Shown here: piece after piece, positions 8,205-16,292 of the stretch
How positions within the stretch are numbered: position 1 is the first letter of the stretch
Layout of the letters: each line of letters opens with the position of its first letter
Assembly: GCA_934771475.1 (NCBI GenBank)
Contig: CAKVMD010000004.1
Span: forward strand, 1-64,000
DNA length: 64,000 nt
Origin: an uncultured Clostridia bacterium
GTDB taxonomy: Bacteria; Bacillota; Clostridia; Christensenellales; UBA1242
Reading direction: 5' to 3'
Made by a program: the position numbers and the translations under genes
The notes under the pieces: generated by a model
The model's database searches: none
The model's input: only the letters and a program-made list of their open reading frames with translations
Told to the model about the DNA's origin: nothing

Positions 8205-8789
8205 ATGTTAGATTACGAAAAGAAATTTCATGGAGAAATGCTGGCTGGCATCGATGAGGCTGGAAGGGGACCTTTGGCGGGACCTGTTGTTTGTGCGTGT
8301 GTGATAATGCCACTTGAAGAAGACAAAATTATTGATGGTATAAATGATAGCAAAAAACTTTCGCCTAAAAAGCGCGAAATGCTTTATGACAAAATAATAG
8401 AAAGGGCAATTTGTTATAAAATAGTTGAAATTGATGAGAAAACAATAGATGAAATCAACATTTTGAATGCAACAAAACTGGGAATGGTTAAGGCTTTAAA
8501 TGGGCTTAATATAAAACCTGATAGAGTGCTTATTGATGCTGTAAAAATCGACAGCGAAGTGAGCCAAGAAAACATAATAAAGGGAGACGCGCTATCTTAC
8601 AACATTGCATCGGCGTCTATACTTGCCAAGGTTTACAGGGATAGACTTATGGACGAAATGGACAAACTTTATCCGCAATACGGGTTTAAAAAGCACAAAG
8701 GTTATGGGACAAAAGCGCACATCGAGGCACTTAAAAAATATGGAGAATGCCCAATTCACAGACAGACATTTATTAAACATTTCAAGTAA
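8205..8789 (+). CDS. rnhB: Ribonuclease HII
   Basis: Cleaves the RNA strand of RNA-DNA hybrids and removes single ribonucleotides from DNA. The N-terminal signature GIDEAGRGPLAGP gives catalytic D17 and E18. D111 (RVLIDA) and D146 (KVYRDR) complete the acidic tetrad. The motifs INDSKKLSPKKRE, the HKGYGTKAH loop and a C-terminal HRQTF-KHF motif are present. At 194 residues it is a compact, complete RNase HII. The ribosome-binding site is weak (GAGAAG). The gene has its own promoter and is followed 17 nt later by the multi-branched element at 8807-8886. Confidence 0.95.
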   Translation: MLDYEKKFHGEMLAGIDEAGRGPLAGPVVCACVIMPLEEDKIIDGINDSKKLSPKKREMLYDKIIERAICYKIVEIDEKTIDEINILNATKLGMVKALNGLNIKPDRVLIDAVKIDSEVSQENIIKGDALSYNIASASILAKVYRDRLMDEMDKLYPQYGFKKHKGYGTKAHIEALKKYGECPIHRQTFIKHFK

Positions 8790-8806
8790 ATTTTAGTAAA
8801 AAAAAT

Positions 8807-8886
8807 AAATTATAGGAAGTAAATTTTAAACAAGTTTAAAATTTGTGCTACGCACCTGCAAAGTAGCACCTTTGCACTTCCAATTT
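8807..8886 (+). other. Multi-branched intergenic element A (outer stem plus three arms)
   Basis: Outer stem AAATT/AATTT and GGAAG/CTTCC (8807-8819 with 8877-8886, ATA bulge). It encloses arm 1 (8821-8844, AAATTTTAAAC against its complement), arm 2 GTGC-TAC-GCAC (8845-8855) and arm 3 TGCAAAG-TAGCAC-CTTTGCA (8857-8876). An alternative pairing GTGCTAC/GTAGCAC (8845-8851 with 8863-8869) competes with arms 2 and 3. It lies 17 nt past the rnhB stop and upstream of the ZIP transporter. No known riboswitch class is recognised. Confidence 0.6.
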
Positions 8887-8888
8887 GG

Positions 8889-8979
8889 ATTATCATCAGT
8901 TTTGCTTGAATATAACTTCGGTGCATTCAGACAAAACTGATGATAATATAAATTATAGCCCCGCCAAGGGGCTTTTTTT
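8889..8979 (+). terminator. Long hairpin followed by intrinsic terminator
   Basis: A perfect 16-bp stem (8889-8904 with 8932-8947) is followed by a classic terminator AGCCCC-gccaa-GGGGCT plus T7 (8957-8979). Together with element A this makes a structured 170-nt region between rnhB and the transporter gene: either the rnhB 3' end or an attenuated leader of the transporter. Confidence 0.8.
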
Positions 8980-9038
8980 GTAACAAAAAACCGCGCAGAG
9001 GTTTATATTGATAATAGGGCTGTTTTAAGAGAGAACAA

Positions 9039-9818
9039 ATGTCAAATATAGCAATAACAATTATAGGAATTGCCTTTATTTTCCTCATGACAACTTTGGG
9101 AAGTATGGTGGTCTTTGTTTTTAAGCGCCCGATTAAGGATAAAACAAAGTCATTAATGTTAGGCTTTGCTTCGGGACTTATGATTGCCACTTCGGTGTGG
9201 TCGCTACTTTTGCCTTCTATTTCACAATCGCAAAACTATGGGGCGTTTAGTTTCTTGCCCGCAACTGTAGGAGTGATTTTAGGGGGACTTTTTCTTGCAT
9301 TCTTGGACATATTTGTGCCTTGGCTTTTGTCGCGCAAAAAGGACAATGTGAGTAGTCTTGATAAAAGCAAAAAACTTTTTCTTGCGGTAACTCTACATAA
9401 TATCCCAGAGGGGCTAGCGGTGGGGCTTGCTTTTGGAAGTGCGTTTGTGGCGGGCGAGGCTAGTGTATTTTTGTCCGCTTTGTGGCTTGCAGTGGGAATT
9501 GGCATTCAAAATTTCCCAGAAGGCTCTGCGATTGCTTTAACCATAAAAGAGGTGAGTGGCAGTGCGCGAAAAGGGTTTTGGTACGGTTTTTTCAGCGGCG
9601 TGGTAGAGCCAGTAGTCGCGGTTTTAGGAATATTTCTTGCAACATTAATTTCGGCGGTTATGCCTTGGCTCCTTTCGTTTTCGGCAGGCGCGATGCTGTT
9701 TGTGGTGGTTGAAGAATTACTGCCAGAGGTAAAAGTTGCAGACAAAGGCAAGATTGGCTCATGGGGGTTCATTGCAGGATTTGTACTTATGATGATTTTA
9801 GATGTTGCTTTTGGATAA
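9039..9818 (+). CDS. ZIP family metal transporter
   Basis: Polytopic membrane protein of 259 residues with about eight hydrophobic helices, resembling ZupT/GufA-type importers of zinc and other divalent metals. Metal-site motifs are intact in the central helices: HNIPEG (H120, N121, E124) and QNFPEG (Q157, N158, E161), with VVEELLPE (E225/E226) in a later helix. A cytosolic loop near residues 98-112 separates helices 3 and 4. A weak AAGAGAG site precedes the start. The structured region upstream ends in an intrinsic terminator, so a metal-responsive leader is possible but unproven. Substrate specificity cannot be read from the sequence. Confidence 0.9.
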   Translation: MSNIAITIIGIAFIFLMTTLGSMVVFVFKRPIKDKTKSLMLGFASGLMIATSVWSLLLPSISQSQNYGAFSFLPATVGVILGGLFLAFLDIFVPWLLSRKKDNVSSLDKSKKLFLAVTLHNIPEGLAVGLAFGSAFVAGEASVFLSALWLAVGIGIQNFPEGSAIALTIKEVSGSARKGFWYGFFSGVVEPVVAVLGIFLATLISAVMPWLLSFSAGAMLFVVVEELLPEVKVADKGKIGSWGFIAGFVLMMILDVAFG

Positions 9819-9861
9819 AAAGGCGGGATAGGCAAAAACTAATTTGCAGGAGGTCAAAAGG

Positions 9862-10053
9862 GTGGCATACTTTAATTACCATGCGAAAGTCAAAAAACTT
9901 ATTCTTCAAGGGGACCTTGTAGGATATGAGTTTGTCGACAATTATAATGGCATTTCGCCTGCACTTGTTTTATATTTTAAGCATAGCCCGCCTATGCCTA
10001 TTCGAGATTATCGGTGGGAAGAATATTTGCCTCTTATTGAAACATTGAATTAA
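9862..10053 (+). CDS. Small conserved-looking protein, 63 aa
   Basis: The GTG start at 9862 is chosen because GGAGG (9849-9853) lies 8 nt upstream; a TTG further upstream lies before that site and is unlikely. The product (MAYFNYHAKVKKLI...YNGISPALVLYF...PPMPIRDYRWEEYLPLIE) is a compact globular sequence without signal or membrane helix. It looks like small uncharacterised Clostridia proteins I have seen, but I can assign no function. It follows the ZIP gene by 43 nt and may be co-transcribed with it. Confidence 0.65.
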   Translation: MAYFNYHAKVKKLILQGDLVGYEFVDNYNGISPALVLYFKHSPPMPIRDYRWEEYLPLIETLN

Positions 10054-10134
10054 TATCTAAGTGGTTCCAACGACTTTTTTAGACATTTTTAGCTGGTTGT
10101 ATAATTTATCAGCCCAATTTGCCTAATACTAAGA

Positions 10135-10163
10135 TTGACAAACAACCCCTTTTGGAGTAAAAT
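10135..10163 (+). promoter_or_regulatory. Promoter of LTA-synthase-like gene
   Basis: Consensus TTGACA, 17-bp spacer, TAAAAT. Predicted start of transcription is only about 11 nt before the ATG. Confidence 0.8.
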
Positions 10164-10180
10164 GACAAAAGAGGTTATTT

Positions 10181-12178
10181 ATGTTTAAGTGGGAAAAAAC
10201 TGTTTCATCAAATAAAATATTTTTGCCACTCTTATTTGTGGGATTTTCAATATTAATGGAAATGGCAAATTATCTTTATTTAGGTTTCAAAAGTGCGGGC
10301 GGAGTTCTGATGGTTTTGCCTACCTATTTTATGTTTGATATGGCGATAATCTTAATGCTTGCCGGAGTGATTTTTTTGTGTCAAAACAAAATCCTTCAAA
10401 ACATTGTTTTTTACCTTTTCATTTCAGTACATATAATTTTAAATATTATTAACACCACGATGTATGGGATATTTGGAGATATTCTCTCTTACGACTTATT
10501 GTTTTTAGGGGCAGAAGCGACAACTGCTTTAAGCGCTGACCTTATTGATTGGTGGGGGCTTGTTTTAAACCTTTCATTTCTTGCTGTGATTATTGCAAGC
10601 GCAGTGCTGTTACAAAAATTCAACAAAAAAACAATTACGATTAAATATAACACATTGCCAGCACTTATAATTGCAATATTTATCCTTTGTCAGTCCTTTG
10701 GAGCGTCTATGCTTGTGGTTCAACAATCTGTCTTGCCAACAGCAGTTGCGGAGGAACGCGAAATTGAGCAGAGCGATATTTATCTTTGGGACAATTTTCA
10801 GTTTAAACTTGACGCATACAAAAAATTTGGGCATTTTGGATTCTACGCGAAATCTATCTTAAATGTTGTTGAAAATCGACTAAGCAACGACAGTTATGAA
10901 GATATTTCTAAAAGATTGGATGAAGGATATAAAGGTCAAGATGTTTCCGCACCACTTTATGGTGATAATCTTATGGTAGTGCTTTGCGAAAGTCTAGATT
11001 GGTATGCTATTGACCCAAATCTTACTCCAACCCTTTATTCGCTTGCTTATGGGCAAGACGAAAATTCAATAGCGTTTTCAAACTTTTACGCGCGCAATAG
11101 GACAAACATTAGTGAGGGCATAACTCTCCTTGGAAGTATGCCAAGAAATACACTTTTATATAACTCAATGGAAAAAGGTTATACATTTGACTACGCGCTT
11201 CCAAAACTTTTCAAGAGCACCGCAAAAGAGAAGTCAACCAAAACCCAATATGTGCATGAAAATTTTGAATCATTTTATAAAAGAGATGTTACGCATGGCA
11301 AAAACGGAATGGGGTTTGATGAAATCTACTCTTGGGAGGACTATACAGGAGACTACGAATTTGCTTGGGAACATTGGGTAGAAGATTATGAGTTTTCTAA
11401 AAATCAAATTGATAACATTTTCCCAACAGATTGCGATAGGTTTTTAACTTATTATGCAACTATTTCCACACATGGACCATACACCACAAGCCAGCCTAAT
11501 CTTGAAAAATATTATAAATTGATTGACGAAAATTGGGATTCGCTTGCCGATTGGATGAATGGCGAGGGCGGATTTCCTCTCCCAGATGATAAAGATTCAC
11601 TTTTGATGTTCAAGCGTTATAAGGCAGGGGTTATAGATTTTGATAGGACTGTTAAAATGTGGTTACAAGAACTTGAAGAACGAGGGCTAAAAGATAATAC
11701 AACTATTTTATTCTTTGCCGACCATAATTCTTATTATTCAAATCTTTGCTACCGCATGAAAGGCATAGAAAAAACCGACTTTTCAAACACTTACATAAAC
11801 AATATCCCAATGTTTATCTATTCACCACATCTGACACAAGTCGTGGGTGGGGGAGTTTCAGAAATTTATTGCAATACTTATGATATTTTACCTACTATAT
11901 GTAACCTGTTTGGCTTGCCTACAAATTCAACCCAATTTCAAGGATATTCTATATATAGCGATGAGATTGTTAATTCCTTCTTTTCTTCAAATCTTAATGG
12001 AATGTTTACTAAGGATATTTACTCTTTGAATATAAGCGAAATCTACTTGCCAAATGGCGAGGTTTCAAATGAAGAAATTGAGAGATTTAAGATAAATGCA
12101 AACAGGTTTTATGAGAAACAAGATATGCTTGAAAAAATGTACGCAAACGGTATTAACGGAAAAATCAAAATAATTTAA
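10181..12178 (+). CDS. LTA synthase family sulfatase
   Basis: Integral membrane enzyme of the alkaline-phosphatase/sulfatase superfamily that transfers phosphoglycerol or phosphoethanolamine to wall or lipid glycans on the outer face. Five N-terminal helices span residues 14-180, followed by a large extracellular domain. Metal and nucleophile sites are visible: CES (E270), the catalytic-Thr region RTNISEG (T308 expected from LtaS alignment), the substrate-side H431 in STHGPY, and ADH (D514, H515). The 665-residue length fits LtaS-like enzymes. Whether it makes lipoteichoic acid or modifies another glycan is undetermined. A strong promoter lies directly upstream, and the alanine racemase gene follows. 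Confidence 0.88.
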   Translation: MFKWEKTVSSNKIFLPLLFVGFSILMEMANYLYLGFKSAGGVLMVLPTYFMFDMAIILMLAGVIFLCQNKILQNIVFYLFISVHIILNIINTTMYGIFGDILSYDLLFLGAEATTALSADLIDWWGLVLNLSFLAVIIASAVLLQKFNKKTITIKYNTLPALIIAIFILCQSFGASMLVVQQSVLPTAVAEEREIEQSDIYLWDNFQFKLDAYKKFGHFGFYAKSILNVVENRLSNDSYEDISKRLDEGYKGQDVSAPLYGDNLMVVLCESLDWYAIDPNLTPTLYSLAYGQDENSIAFSNFYARNRTNISEGITLLGSMPRNTLLYNSMEKGYTFDYALPKLFKSTAKEKSTKTQYVHENFESFYKRDVTHGKNGMGFDEIYSWEDYTGDYEFAWEHWVEDYEFSKNQIDNIFPTDCDRFLTYYATISTHGPYTTSQPNLEKYYKLIDENWDSLADWMNGEGGFPLPDDKDSLLMFKRYKAGVIDFDRTVKMWLQELEERGLKDNTTILFFADHNSYYSNLCYRMKGIEKTDFSNTYINNIPMFIYSPHLTQVVGGGVSEIYCNTYDILPTICNLFGLPTNSTQFQGYSIYSDEIVNSFFSSNLNGMFTKDIYSLNISEIYLPNGEVSNEEIERFKINANRFYEKQDMLEKMYANGINGKIKII

Positions 12179-12210
12179 ACAATATAAAATTTTTGAGAAT
12201 ATATATTAAT

Positions 12211-13242
12211 ATGTTTTCAAAAATTTTTTTATATAAAGATAATTTGCTACATAATATAAACTACATAAAAAGTGTTGCAAAAAAGCCTATCTGTGTTATG
12301 GTCAAAGCAAACGCATACGGGCATGGTGAAAAGGAAATCTTGACCATGCTTGACGGGCAGGTTGACTATTTTGGAGTTGCTTGTCAGAGCGAAGGACTTA
12401 GCGGACGGAAATCTACCAGCGGGCATATAGTTGTTTTCGGAAAGTGCGAAAATTATGTGCAGTGTATGAAACATGATGTGTCTTTTGCCCTATTCTCTTT
12501 TGATGAAGCCAAACGAATTACAAGGGAAGCAAGGAAACATAATTTGTGCCCAAGATTTCACCTTTGCGTTAATTCGGGCATGAATAGATATGGCTTTAAA
12601 GATAGAGAAGAAATTTTAAAGACAATAAATTTTTTGGGTGAGAATGACATCCAGTTAGAAGGATTTTATACGCATTTTTCTTCGCTTACCAGTGATGAGG
12701 GGTATACACAAAGGCAAAAAGAAAAGTTCTATGAAATGAAAGCACTTTTGCCAAAAAGTTGGGAAACAATAACTCATGTCGGTGGCGGAAAGAGCATTTA
12801 TAGAGACTTTGAAGCGGATATGTTTAGAACAGGTATTGAGTGCTATGGCTATGGCAACGAAAATGTGTTGCCAGTACTTGAAGTTGAAAGTCAAATCGTA
12901 GATAAACAAAAGGTGAGTAAAGGGGAGCATGTGGGTTATCTTTGTGGTTTTACGGCGCAAAGAGATATGACCGTTGCAACAATCCCTCTTGGATACGCTG
13001 ACGGTTTGCCAAGAAAATTGTCCAATAAGTTTCAAGTCGAGATAAATGGCAAAATGGCAAAATCGACTGGAAATGTTTGCATGGACGCTTTCATGGTGGA
13101 TGTTACCGATTTAAAATGTAAAATTGGCGATAAAGTAAAGGTTTTGACAAACGCAAGTTTGATTGCTCCGATTATTGAAACAACCGAATACGAGACTCTT
13201 ACAAACCTTACTAAAATGCGTGCAAAAAGGATAATAGTTTAA
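12211..13242 (+). CDS. alr: Alanine racemase
   Basis: PLP-dependent conversion of L- to D-alanine for peptidoglycan and teichoic-acid alanylation. The PLP lysine lies in VMVKANAYGHG (K32). The fold-type III barrel motifs FYTHFSS, a catalytic Tyr in HVGYLCGFTA, PLGYADG and the C-terminal beta domain are present. I use the ATG at 12211 because the domain begins at IFLYKDNLLHN right after it; an in-frame TTG at 12193 has no RBS. There is no strong RBS at either. It starts 32 nt after the LTA-synthase-like gene, so co-transcription and a shared envelope role are likely. The 343-residue length is slightly short but complete. Confidence 0.9.
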   Translation: MFSKIFLYKDNLLHNINYIKSVAKKPICVMVKANAYGHGEKEILTMLDGQVDYFGVACQSEGLSGRKSTSGHIVVFGKCENYVQCMKHDVSFALFSFDEAKRITREARKHNLCPRFHLCVNSGMNRYGFKDREEILKTINFLGENDIQLEGFYTHFSSLTSDEGYTQRQKEKFYEMKALLPKSWETITHVGGGKSIYRDFEADMFRTGIECYGYGNENVLPVLEVESQIVDKQKVSKGEHVGYLCGFTAQRDMTVATIPLGYADGLPRKLSNKFQVEINGKMAKSTGNVCMDAFMVDVTDLKCKIGDKVKVLTNASLIAPIIETTEYETLTNLTKMRAKRIIV

Positions 13243-13278
13243 TTTTGGTTAAATTGTTAAAATAAAAAATAAAAAAAG

Positions 13279-13308
13279 AAAAATCACTTGCAAAAAAGTG
13301 ATTTTTTT
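13279..13308 (+). terminator. alr terminator
   Basis: AAAAATCACTT/AAGTGATTTTT stem, 6-nt loop, T-run. Confidence 0.85.
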
Positions 13309-13331
13309 GTCGAAAAATATGCTTAAAAGTA

Positions 13332-13360
13332 TTGAAAAAATTTGTGGATAGTGCTAAAAT
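13332..13360 (+). promoter_or_regulatory. Promoter of the DUF2188 gene
   Basis: TTGAAA, 17-bp spacer, TAAAAT, 25 bp upstream of the start codon. Confidence 0.7.
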
Positions 13361-13385
13361 AATAATAGAAATAAGGAGATGTATT

Positions 13386-14108
13386 ATGTGCTTTTTTAGA
13401 AGAAGAAAGAAAAGAGAAGAGGAAAGAAGATTAAAAGAAGAAGAGGCTAAAAGACAAGCAGAACTTGAAGCAAAACGAAAGGCGGAAGAAGAGGCTCGTA
13501 TAAAGGCTGAGGAAGAAGCAAAAGCCAAAGAAAAGGCAGAGGCAGAAGCCAAGAAAAAGGCTGAAAAGAAACCTTCACAAAAGAAAGATTCAAAGGCGGA
13601 AGCAAAAAAAGAAGAGAAGAGTGCGCCTAAAAAGTCTGCTAAGAAAGTTGCAGTTAAGGAAGACAAAAAAGCAGAGGACAAGCAGTCAGAAAATGTTGAA
13701 GCCAAAGAGGCTACTAAAACTAAAACAACTAAGGCTGTGAAGAAAGAAAAAGCAGAAAAAGAACAAAAGGTAGAAGAAAAGCCAGCAAAGAAAGCCAAAG
13801 CTACAAATTCGCCAGCAAAAGAAAAGGACGCTGAACCAGAAAAGTCTGCCGAAGAAACTGATGTGGAAACCCAAGATAAACAAGGAAAGAAATCAGTTTA
13901 TAGAGTTCTTTTTGACAAAGAAGAAAAAGTTTGGAAGATTAAGAAGGACGGAGCAAAAAGAGTTATCGATTCTAAAAAGACAAAAGAAGAAGCCCTTGCA
14001 AGAGTGCAAGAACTCAGTGGAAATCAAGAACTTAAATTTGTTGTATACAAAAAAGACGGAAAATTCCAAAAGAAAGCAAACTTAAATCTTAAAAAGGACA
14101 ATCAATAA
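13386..14108 (+). CDS. Lys/Glu-rich coiled-coil protein with C-terminal DUF2188-like domain
   Basis: The start at 13386 follows AAGGAG; upstream codons in the same frame overlap the promoter. Residues 1-165 are almost entirely Lys, Glu and Ala, first an uninterrupted charged helix (RRRKKREEERRLKEEEAKR) and then a KK/AK-rich stretch like bacterial histone-H1-type tails. Residues about 170-230 (VYRVLFDKEEKVWKIKKDG...TKEEALARVQEL...KFVVYKKDGKFQ) match the pattern of DUF2188, a small domain of unknown function. A nucleic-acid-binding or structural role is inference. The gene has its own promoter and terminator and no obvious functional partner. Confidence 0.75.
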   Translation: MCFFRRRKKREEERRLKEEEAKRQAELEAKRKAEEEARIKAEEEAKAKEKAEAEAKKKAEKKPSQKKDSKAEAKKEEKSAPKKSAKKVAVKEDKKAEDKQSENVEAKEATKTKTTKAVKKEKAEKEQKVEEKPAKKAKATNSPAKEKDAEPEKSAEETDVETQDKQGKKSVYRVLFDKEEKVWKIKKDGAKRVIDSKKTKEEALARVQELSGNQELKFVVYKKDGKFQKKANLNLKKDNQ

Positions 14109-14175
14109 TTCATGTCTTTTGCATGACATTAGTTCATGTTGCATAAATAAGGGTAATTTATAAATTTCTAGTGTG

Positions 14176-14207
14176 AAAAAATCTCGCGATTAAAGCGAGA
14201 TTTTTTT
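14176..14207. terminator. Bidirectional terminator between DUF2188 gene and tmk
   Basis: AAAAAATCTCGC/GCGAGATTTTTT stem with T-runs on both strands, between convergent genes. Confidence 0.85.
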
Positions 14208-14284
14208 ATGCAATTACAATGCGAGCGAAGGGTCTTATTTTGATTTTTGCTTGCGACTTGTAAAAAGAAAAATATTTTTTGATT

Positions 14285-14929
14285 TTATTTTTCTTTTTCA
14301 ATAAGGTTATTTATTTGAGTAACAATTATTTTAAAGATTTCATCAATAGATTTTGTTGCGTCAATAACGCAAAATCTTTCCTTTTCGAGGGTTGAAATAT
14401 AGTTGTATCCTTCTTCTACGCGTTTGTGAAATTCTAGCCCTTCAAGTTCAAGTCGGTCAAGATTTTCTGACATTTTATTCTTTCTTGTGAAGGCTTCTTT
14501 TGGTGAAAGTTTAAGATAAAATGTGAGGTCAGGTTTGAGACTGCCGATAATCATCCTTGTAAGGTCAAGTATCTTTCCCGCTGGCATAATTTTTCGTGCG
14601 CAACCTTGATAAGCAATGGTTGAATCATAAAATCTATCAGCAATAACAATCTTGCCACTTTTTAAAGCGGGGAGAATGTTTTTGTTAACATTTTCTACGC
14701 GTGCAGCGCAAAAAAGTAAAAGTTCGGTCATTGGAAGGGGAGCATCTTCGTTTGTTGCAAGAATCAACTCTCTGATTTTTTCTGCAAGTGGCGTTCCACC
14801 CGGCTCTCTCACAAACAAAAAGTCATTTTTATTTGGAAGGGAAGAAATATATTCTTTCAAAAGTTTAACTTGTGTGGTTTTCCCACAAGCTTCTCCACCC
14901 TCAAAAGTTATAAACAAACCTTTTTTCAT
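14285..14929 (-). CDS. tmk: Thymidylate kinase
   Basis: Phosphorylates dTMP to dTDP for DNA synthesis. The P-loop is FEGGEACGKTTQ (residues 9-20), with an Ala-Cys where many enzymes have Asp-Gly-Ser or Glu-Gly-Ala. The REPGG motif (41-45) binds dTMP and ADRFYDST (97-104) carries the DR pair; a lid with arginine residues near 145-160 is present (FTRKNK, NLDRLE). Complete at 214 residues. AAGGAG sets the start. It begins 15 nt after the OrD-like dehydrogenase stop, so the two are one operon. Confidence 0.94.
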   Translation of the reverse strand: MKKGLFITFEGGEACGKTTQVKLLKEYISSLPNKNDFLFVREPGGTPLAEKIRELILATNEDAPLPMTELLLFCAARVENVNKNILPALKSGKIVIADRFYDSTIAYQGCARKIMPAGKILDLTRMIIGSLKPDLTFYLKLSPKEAFTRKNKMSENLDRLELEGLEFHKRVEEGYNYISTLEKERFCVIDATKSIDEIFKIIVTQINNLIEKEK

Positions 14930-14944
14930 TTGTTTCTCCTTGTC

Positions 14945-16090
14945 TTAGCAGTGGCAGTCGCTATTGTGGCAATCACCATCGTGGCAATGACAATCTTCAT
15001 CACAGCACTCCACGATGTCGAGATATTTGTCAATATTGTGTGCTTTGTAAATGTTTTCAGGCATTTGCTCGGTGGTAGTATAGCCTGGCTCAGCAACAAG
15101 CACTTCTGGAATTCTGTTAATTACAGTCGCGCAAGTAAGTTCGGCAGTCGCAGGTCTTTCAATAACAACTCTTGTGCTAGGTTCTCCTTCAATAGTCCAA
15201 TCATTGCAGTCAAACTCTTTTGAAGAGTAAACCTTTCCGATGCATTCAGTGATTAGAGTTGTGCCCTCTTTTGTTTCAGTTGTTACAACTGCGCTCATTC
15301 CAGTGCAGTGTCCCTTTGGGATCGTCATGTCAAGAGTTGATGAATAAAGGTCCTCTTCTGCAATTTGAGGAACTGTTTTTTGAGTTTGGTGAGTGATGTG
15401 AAGTCCAAGTTTAGCACAAAGCCAGCCATTTACATTCCACATAAAACTTGGCGCAAACTTGCCTTCTTTGATAAGTTTAGCCCTTTCTTCTTCGCTAATA
15501 TTATCAAGAGACGCAATTTCTTTTTGAAATTTATTTTTACTTAATCCTGCGCCATGCACTCTTGCGAGAGAAATTCCATAATCTTCAACATTGTAACTAG
15601 ACTTGCCTCGAATTGTGGTTATTTTGTGTGTTGCTCCGCCAAGAACGCTAATAAGGTTGCCCCAGAAAACGTCTTGATAGCCACTTCCACAAATAGTTAC
15701 ACCGCTTTCTTTTGCGAGTTTATCAAGTTTTTTCGCAAGTTTTGGTGAAGAGTTTTGTGCATAAAAAGCTTCTTCGCAAGTTGAAATAACATTAACACCA
15801 TTTTGGGCGCAAATTTCATAAATAGGGTAGTTTTCGCTGAATAAACTTGTTGTGGTAACGATAGCCACATCTACCTCGTGTGTGCTTAAAAACTCATCAA
15901 GTTTGTTTGCGTCTTGAATTTTAACATTAAGTTTTTTGCCCATGTCAAGAAATTCGCCTATGTCAGTGCCAAGTTTTGATTGGTCAATATCAAACGCTCC
16001 AACAATTTTAATACCTTTTTCTAGTGCATAGCGCATGGTGAGTTTGCTCATCTTGCCACAGCCATATTGAATCATTGTAATTTTTCTCAT
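14945..16090 (-). CDS. OrD-like (2,4-diaminopentanoate dehydrogenase family) oxidoreductase with Cys/His tail
   Basis: An NAD(P)-dependent oxidoreductase with a DapB-type Rossmann fold. The N-terminus MIQYGCGKMSKLTMRYALEKG, the ISTCEEAFYAQ segment, and SGYQDVFWGNLI followed by SSYNVEDYGISLARVHGAG match the family that includes 2,4-diaminopentanoate dehydrogenase of Clostridial ornithine fermentation. The rest of that pathway is not in the window, so the natural substrate is uncertain. The last 20 residues (362-381) are a striking metal-ligand tail containing seven Cys and four His among Asp residues (CCDEDCHCHDGD then CHNSDCHC), not part of the catalytic fold. It is upstream of tmk in the same operon. 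Confidence 0.75.
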   Translation of the reverse strand: MRKITMIQYGCGKMSKLTMRYALEKGIKIVGAFDIDQSKLGTDIGEFLDMGKKLNVKIQDANKLDEFLSTHEVDVAIVTTTSLFSENYPIYEICAQNGVNVISTCEEAFYAQNSSPKLAKKLDKLAKESGVTICGSGYQDVFWGNLISVLGGATHKITTIRGKSSYNVEDYGISLARVHGAGLSKNKFQKEIASLDNISEEERAKLIKEGKFAPSFMWNVNGWLCAKLGLHITHQTQKTVPQIAEEDLYSSTLDMTIPKGHCTGMSAVVTTETKEGTTLITECIGKVYSSKEFDCNDWTIEGEPSTRVVIERPATAELTCATVINRIPEVLVAEPGYTTTEQMPENIYKAHNIDKYLDIVECCDEDCHCHDGDCHNSDCHC

Positions 16091-16205
16091 AAGAAATCCT
16101 CCTTTTCAAAGTATATCAATATTTTAAAAGATTGCCAAATGATTAAAGAAAAATTCAAAAATAATTATAAATCACTTCGAAAATTAGGCTTTATTCTCTA
16201 TTTTT

Positions 16206-16244
16206 TTAATAAAAAACCTCAAATTTTGTGATTTGAGGCTTTTT
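16206..16244 (-). terminator. uvrC terminator
   Basis: Stem CCTCAAAT/ATTTGAGG with T-runs on both sides, just past the uvrC stop. Confidence 0.8.
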
Positions 16245-16292
16245 TATTCTTCGTTTTTATTCTTCGTTTTTATTCTTCGATTTTATTCTTCG
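16241..16292. repeat. 13-bp tandem repeat, four copies, over the uvrC stop codon
   Basis: TTTTTATTCTTCG is repeated at 16241, 16254 and 16267, with a fourth copy at 16280 differing in its first base. On the coding strand each unit reads CGAAGAATAAAAA, so the uvrC stop TAA lies in the first unit and is duplicated downstream. Consistent with slippage expansion of the gene's 3' end. Confidence 0.9.
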
